Assembly: GCF_030644385.1 (NCBI RefSeq)
Contig: NZ_CP130060.1
Location: forward strand, 1-64,000
Reading direction: 5' to 3'
DNA: 64,000 nucleotides
Source: Stomatobaculum sp. F0698
Lineage (GTDB): Bacteria > Bacillota > Clostridia > Lachnospirales > Lachnospiraceae
Shown: positions 60,183 to 64,000 of the stretch, one piece after another
Position numbering within the stretch: the first letter of the stretch is position 1
Layout: every line of letters begins with the position of its first letter
Notes under the pieces: model-generated
Told to the model about the DNA's origin: nothing
The model's input: only the letters and a program-made list of their open reading frames with translations
Databases searched by the model: none
Position numbers and translations under genes: made by a program

Positions 60183-61310
60183 TTATTTTTTTTGACGGCG
60201 CGGCGGGCGCAGGGCGTAGCGGGATAAGAGCGGTCGGAAGGCCGAGGGCAGCGCGAGTTTCTCGAGCTCCGCGCGGGTCACAAAGATGCCGCTCCGCGCG
60301 AGTTCCTTCCGGTTTCGCCGGGGCTCGGTGGCAGAGAGCGGCTCCGCAATCTGCACCTCGTAGGCACTCATATGCCACTCGATGTGGGTGAACACATGGT
60401 GGAAGGGCGGGAGGGCTTGGATGCGGAGCGGGGTAAAGCCGCGCTCGTGCACCAGCTTTAAAACCTCTTCCTCTGAGAGCGTTCCGGGGAAGCCGGGGAA
60501 CTCAAACATCCCGGCGAGCAGGCCCTTTGACGGGCGCTGCCGCACATAGAAGCGCTCGCCGTCCCGGAGTACGAGTACGGTGCGCACTTCGTCCCGACGC
60601 GGTTTTTTCGGTGCGCGGCGCGGCAGAGTCTCCTGAATGCCGAGTCTTCTGCCGTCGCACTGTGCGGCGACCGGACAGCGCTCGCAGAGCGGCGCACCGT
60701 TCGGAATGCAAACCAGGGCGCCCAGTTCCATGAGGGCCTGGTTAAAGTCTGCGACCGGAAAGTTCTTCCAATCGGCATAGACCAGTTGCCAGAGTAAATC
60801 CTGCAGGCGCTCGGTGAAGGCCTGCTTGGTCGCGGGCTCCATGATATCGTCCTCGCAGGCCGTGAGTCGCGAGAAGACGCGGAGCACATTGCCGTCGACC
60901 GCGGGAACGGGGACATTGTAGGCAATGGAGGCGATGGCGCCAGCCGTATAGGGGCCTATGCCCGGGAGATCTCGGAGTTCAAGCGGATCCACGGGCAGTT
61001 CGCCGCCGTGGTCGCGGAGCAGAACCTGGGCGCACTTTTTAATATTGCGCGCGCGGGTGTAGTAGCCGAGCCCCTCCCAGAGACGCAAGAGGGTTTCGTC
61101 CGGGCAGGCCGCAATGGCTTCCAGTGTGGGGAGTGCCTCCCGAAAGCGCACAAAGTACTCTTTCACGGCTTCCACGCGCGTCTGCTGCAGCATGATCTCG
61201 GAAATCCAGACATCCTCCGGGTTTCCGGTATCTCTCCAGGGGAGGGAGCGCTTGTTTTTCTGATACCAGTGCAGAAGCAGTTCCGCATCGGCGCTGTTTT
61301 GTAATGCCAT
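60183..61310 (-). CDS. mutY: A/G-specific adenine glycosylase MutY
   Basis: Removes adenine mispaired with 8-oxoguanine. The 375-residue enzyme shows the helix-hairpin-helix with LPGIGPYTAGAIASIAY and catalytic Asp in VDGNVLRVFSR, the [4Fe-4S] Cys set C-x6-C-x2-C-x5-C in CIPNGAPLCERCPVAAQC, and a C-terminal MutT-like domain (FYVRQRPSKGLLAGMFEFPG) that recognises 8-oxoG. It is read towards tRNA-Val and is divergent from fba. Confidence 0.95.
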   Translation of the reverse strand: MALQNSADAELLLHWYQKNKRSLPWRDTGNPEDVWISEIMLQQTRVEAVKEYFVRFREALPTLEAIAACPDETLLRLWEGLGYYTRARNIKKCAQVLLRDHGGELPVDPLELRDLPGIGPYTAGAIASIAYNVPVPAVDGNVLRVFSRLTACEDDIMEPATKQAFTERLQDLLWQLVYADWKNFPVADFNQALMELGALVCIPNGAPLCERCPVAAQCDGRRLGIQETLPRRAPKKPRRDEVRTVLVLRDGERFYVRQRPSKGLLAGMFEFPGFPGTLSEEEVLKLVHERGFTPLRIQALPPFHHVFTHIEWHMSAYEVQIAEPLSATEPRRNRKELARSGIFVTRAELEKLALPSAFRPLLSRYALRPPRRQKK

Positions 61311-61430
61311 GACGAGAGCCTTTCTGTTGTCTTTCCTATGAGCTGTCCTTGCTATGTTCTGTATTGTAGCATGCCCGCGGGAAAAGCAGAAAGCAGCTTA
61401 CGGGAATCGCAGCTCTTTTCTGCTGTTTGC

Positions 61431-61459
61431 TTGAATTCGGCCACAACTTTGTTTAGAAT
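61431..61459 (+). promoter_or_regulatory. Promoter of fba-ilvE
   Basis: TTGAAT (61431-61436), 17 bases, TAGAAT (61454-61459). Confidence 0.8.
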
Positions 61460-61511
61460 GAAAGTTGAAATAATTACTCGTCGACTTCTTTATGAAAGGG
61501 AGGTAACGGTT

Positions 61512-62450
61512 ATGGCATTGGTCACTTCGGCGGAGATGTTCCGTAAGGCATATGAGGGCGGTTACGCCATCGGCGCATTCAACGTCAACAACATGGAAAT
61601 TGTGCAGGCAATTACGGAGGCAGCTGCCGAGCTTAAGTCCCCGGTGATTCTGCAGGCTTCCGCGGGCGCGAGAAAGTACGCAAACTCGATTTATCTCGTG
61701 AAGCTCGTTGAGGCGGCGGTCGAGCTGCACCCGGAGGTCCCGATGGTGCTCCACCTGGATCACGGCGCGGATTTCGCGACCTGCAAGGACTGCATTGACG
61801 GCGGCTTTACTTCGGTCATGATTGACTTCTCGAGCCACAGCTTCGAGGACAACATCGCAGAGACCAAGAAGGTTGTCGAGTACGCACACGCACACGGCGT
61901 TGTGGTCGAGGCTGAGCTCGGCACGCTGGCGGGCGTTGAGGATGATGTCTGCGTCGAGGAGGGCATGTCCTCCTACACGAGACCGGAAGAGGTCGAGGAA
62001 TTCGTGAGCCGCACGGGCTGCGACTCCCTCGCAATCGCAATCGGCACGAGCCACGGCGCTTACAAGTTCAAGCCGGGCACGAATCCGGAGCTTCGCCTCG
62101 ACATCCTCGAGGAAGTGAAGAAGAGACTGCCGGGCTTCCCGATTGTTCTGCACGGCGCATCTTCCGTCCCGCAGGAGTACGTGAAGATTATCAACGCAAA
62201 TGGCGGTCAGCTGAAGGACGCAATCGGTGTTCCGGAGGATCAGCTCCGCGCGGCTGCAAGAAGCGCGGTCTGCAAGATCAACATTGACTCCGACCTTCGC
62301 CTCGGCATGACGGCAGGCATTCGCCAGCACTTCAACGAGCACCCGGATCACTTTGACCCGAGACAGTACCTCGGCGACGGCAGAGCCAATGTCAAGGCAA
62401 TTGTCGCGCACAAGATCACGGAAGTTCTGGGATCGAATAACAGAATCTAA
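61512..62450 (+). CDS. fba: Class II fructose-bisphosphate aldolase
   Basis: Zinc-dependent glycolytic aldolase of 312 residues. Metal ligands are in LHLDHGAD (first His pair) and in EAELGTLAGVEDD, then TSHGAYKF and LHGASS, where the last His sits. The ATG at 61512 follows GGGAGGTAACGG; the frame is open further upstream but overlaps the promoter. Confidence 0.96.
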   Translation: MALVTSAEMFRKAYEGGYAIGAFNVNNMEIVQAITEAAAELKSPVILQASAGARKYANSIYLVKLVEAAVELHPEVPMVLHLDHGADFATCKDCIDGGFTSVMIDFSSHSFEDNIAETKKVVEYAHAHGVVVEAELGTLAGVEDDVCVEEGMSSYTRPEEVEEFVSRTGCDSLAIAIGTSHGAYKFKPGTNPELRLDILEEVKKRLPGFPIVLHGASSVPQEYVKIINANGGQLKDAIGVPEDQLRAAARSAVCKINIDSDLRLGMTAGIRQHFNEHPDHFDPRQYLGDGRANVKAIVAHKITEVLGSNNRI

Positions 62451-62492
62451 GCAGTCGGCAGCAAATCAGATACAGAAGAGAGGCGTTTTTAC

Positions 62493-63518
62493 ATGGCAGA
62501 GAAGAATCTGGACTGGGGTAACATTGGCTTCGCCTATCACGTGACGGATCAGCGCTACGTTTCTAACTATAAGAACGGCGCGTGGGATGAAGGCGGTCTC
62601 ACGGCGGATGCGACCGTGTGCATTTCGGAGTGCGCGGGCATCCTGCAGTATTGCCAGGAGGTCTTTGAGGGCCTCAAGGCATATCGCACCGAGGACGACA
62701 GCATTGTGACCTTCCGCCCCGACCTGAACGCGAAGCGCATGGCGGACTCCGCGCGCTATCTTGAAATGCCGGCTTTTCCGGAGGAGAGATTCCTGGAAGC
62801 GGTGGATGCGGTCGTCAAGGCAAATGCGGACTGGGTTCCGCCCTACGGCAGCGGTGCTTCTCTGTACCTGCGCCCCTATATGTTTGCGAGCGGACCGGTA
62901 ATCGGCGTGAAGCCGTCGGATGAATACCAGTTTCGTCTGTTTGCGACCCCGGTGGGTCCCTACTTTAAGGGCGGCGCAAAGCCGACCACGCTCTGCGTGA
63001 GCAAGTACGACCGCGCGGCACCGCACGGCACGGGACACATTAAGGCCGGTCTCAACTACGCGATGAGTCTGCATGCCTATGTGGACGCACATGCGCGCGG
63101 CTTTGACGAGAACATGTACTTAGACGCTGCGACCAGAACCTATATCGAAGAGACGGGCGGCGCCAACTTCCTCTTCGTGACGAAGGACGGCGTTCTGGTG
63201 AGCCCGAAGTCGGATTCCATTCTGCCCTCGATTACACGGCGCTCTCTCCTCTACATCGCGGAGCACATGCTCGGCATGAAGACGGAGCACAGAGCGGTTA
63301 AGTTCTCCGAGTTAAAGGACTTTGCGGAGGCGGGTCTCTGCGGTACGGCTGCGGTCATCAGCCCGGTGGGCCGTGTCGTGAACGGCGACGAAGTCATTGA
63401 CTTCCCCTCCGGCACAGAGAAGATGGGACCGGTGCTTCAGAAGCTCTACGATACGATTACGGGCATTCAGTCCGGTCACATTGCGGGACCGGAGGGCTGG
63501 ATTCGCAAGATTTGCTGA
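62493..63518 (+). CDS. ilvE: Branched-chain-amino-acid aminotransferase
   Basis: A 341-residue class IV PLP aminotransferase that makes Val, Leu and Ile from their 2-oxo acids. The PLP Lys is in HIKAGLNYAMSL, the substrate/phosphate contacts in EGLKAYRTEDD and in IEETGGANFLFV and TRRSLLYIA. It lies 43 bases after fba without a terminator between, so they may share a transcript. Confidence 0.95.
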   Translation: MAEKNLDWGNIGFAYHVTDQRYVSNYKNGAWDEGGLTADATVCISECAGILQYCQEVFEGLKAYRTEDDSIVTFRPDLNAKRMADSARYLEMPAFPEERFLEAVDAVVKANADWVPPYGSGASLYLRPYMFASGPVIGVKPSDEYQFRLFATPVGPYFKGGAKPTTLCVSKYDRAAPHGTGHIKAGLNYAMSLHAYVDAHARGFDENMYLDAATRTYIEETGGANFLFVTKDGVLVSPKSDSILPSITRRSLLYIAEHMLGMKTEHRAVKFSELKDFAEAGLCGTAAVISPVGRVVNGDEVIDFPSGTEKMGPVLQKLYDTITGIQSGHIAGPEGWIRKIC

Positions 63519-63546
63519 GCAAAGAACGCTTGATACAAGTGAACAG

Positions 63547-63582
63547 AAAGTCCCCGCGCGAGTCTTCGGCGGGGACTTTTTC
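63547..63582 (+). terminator. Intrinsic terminator after ilvE
   Basis: AAAGTCCCCGC pairs with GCGGGGACTTT and is followed by T. Confidence 0.9.
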
Positions 63583-63596
63583 GTGAAGGAGGCAGG

Positions 63597-64000
63597 GTGC
63601 GGGAGAGTTATTCCTTTGGACCGGTCTTTGACCGGAACAGTCATACACTTATTTTGGGGAGTTTTCCCTCGGTGCAGTCAAGGGCGGCGGGCTTCTACTA
63701 TGCGAACCCGCAGAACCGTTTCTGGCGCATGTTAGCGGCGGTCTACGGGGCGGAAGTGCCGGACAGTATAGAAGAAAAGCGGGCGCTGCTCCTTTCAAAC
63801 GGGCTTGCCCTCTGGGACGTGCTGGAGCGCTGCGAGATTCAGGGGTCGAGCGATGCGAGCATACGGGGCGCGGTTCCGGTGGATATCGAGACGGTCACGA
63901 GAGAGGCAAAAATACGCCGCGTGCTTGTAAACGGCACGACCGCGGCGAAGTACTATGCGCGCTATCTGGAAGCGAAGACGGGAATTGCGGCTACCTGCCT
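63597..64000 (+). CDS. DNA-deoxyinosine glycosylase (partial, runs off the window)
   Basis: An open frame from GTG at 63597, behind AAGGAGGCAGG, continues past the window end with no stop (134 residues visible). The N-terminus matches hypoxanthine-DNA glycosylases of the uracil-DNA glycosylase superfamily (family 6): HTLILGSFPSVQSRAAGFYY and NPQNRFWRML, then LSNGLALWDVLERCEIQGSS and later VLVNGTTAAKYYARYL. It removes deaminated adenine from DNA. The C-terminal motif is outside the window. Confidence 0.85.
   Translation, partial: MRESYSFGPVFDRNSHTLILGSFPSVQSRAAGFYYANPQNRFWRMLAAVYGAEVPDSIEEKRALLLSNGLALWDVLERCEIQGSSDASIRGAVPVDIETVTREAKIRRVLVNGTTAAKYYARYLEAKTGIAATC

Noticed and set aside
1..64000. 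CRISPR arrays, rRNA genes, prophage
   Set aside because: No regularly spaced repeats, rRNA signatures or phage structural genes were seen on either strand.

Overview
The window is a chromosomal segment of a Gram-positive anaerobe, most likely a fairly GC-rich Lachnospiraceae member (Clostridia). The support is gene content and order: a divIC-tilS-hpt-ftsH string, mreB-recD2-comF, short archaeal-type ProS, preQ1-controlled QueT, DnaD plus a DnaC/DnaI-type loader, and strong Shine-Dalgarno sites. An oral genus such as Stomatobaculum or Oribacterium is only a guess. Nearly all genes lie on the + strand. There is no CRISPR array, rRNA, transposase or prophage.

Layout. 1-6.2 kb: cell division, tRNA modification, purine salvage, FtsH and an alpha-glycosidase. 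6.2-9.2 kb: tRNA-Gly and two exported wall enzymes. 9.2-12 kb: greA, a nucleotidyltransferase, a shikimate kinase-like gene whose reading frame runs far into the next gene, and a flavoprotein. 12.0-19.9 kb: a tight five-gene cassette (SWIM zinc finger, helical protein, MoxR AAA+ ATPase, TraB/EreA-like protein with two GxxH motifs, VWA protein), the best candidate for a poorly described system. 19.9-30 kb: preQ1 riboswitch-queT, murC, a cluster of DnaA boxes before dnaD and the helicase-loader gene, prs, proS, cca, a lipoprotein, then a 420-base spacer that folds into an elaborate RNA. 30-34 kb: mreB, recD2, comF. 34-37.7 kb: rpmG-secE-nusG-rplK-rplA and, behind its own leader, rplJ-rplL, not followed by rpoB. 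38-45.4 kb: pgm, a thiol-redox trio, an alarmone-hydrolase-like HD protein, a nitroreductase, split ThrE exporter and a formate/nitrite channel. 45.6-49.5 kb: a YgbA-type NO-linked protein with a CydDC-like exporter.

49.5-52.7 kb is visibly more A/T-rich and holds four small membrane protein genes, at least three with YcxB-like domains. The first is interrupted at a run of ten G; eleven G would give a 318-residue protein aligning without gaps to the fourth, itself 318 residues and preceded by eight G. This looks like a phase-variable family. It is followed by a 1509-residue surface protein with cell-wall-binding repeats and four Shr-like haemoglobin-interacting-type repeats, and by an unusual PEP-utilizer-like protein. 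The window ends with tRNA-Val, mutY, fba, ilvE and the start of a DNA-deoxyinosine glycosylase gene.

Common themes are envelope biogenesis (divIC, murC, L,D-transpeptidase, amidase, mreB, surface protein), thiol and nitrosative stress (nitroreductase, CcdA/TlpA, YgbA, CydDC), and many strong intrinsic terminators that mark transcription units.
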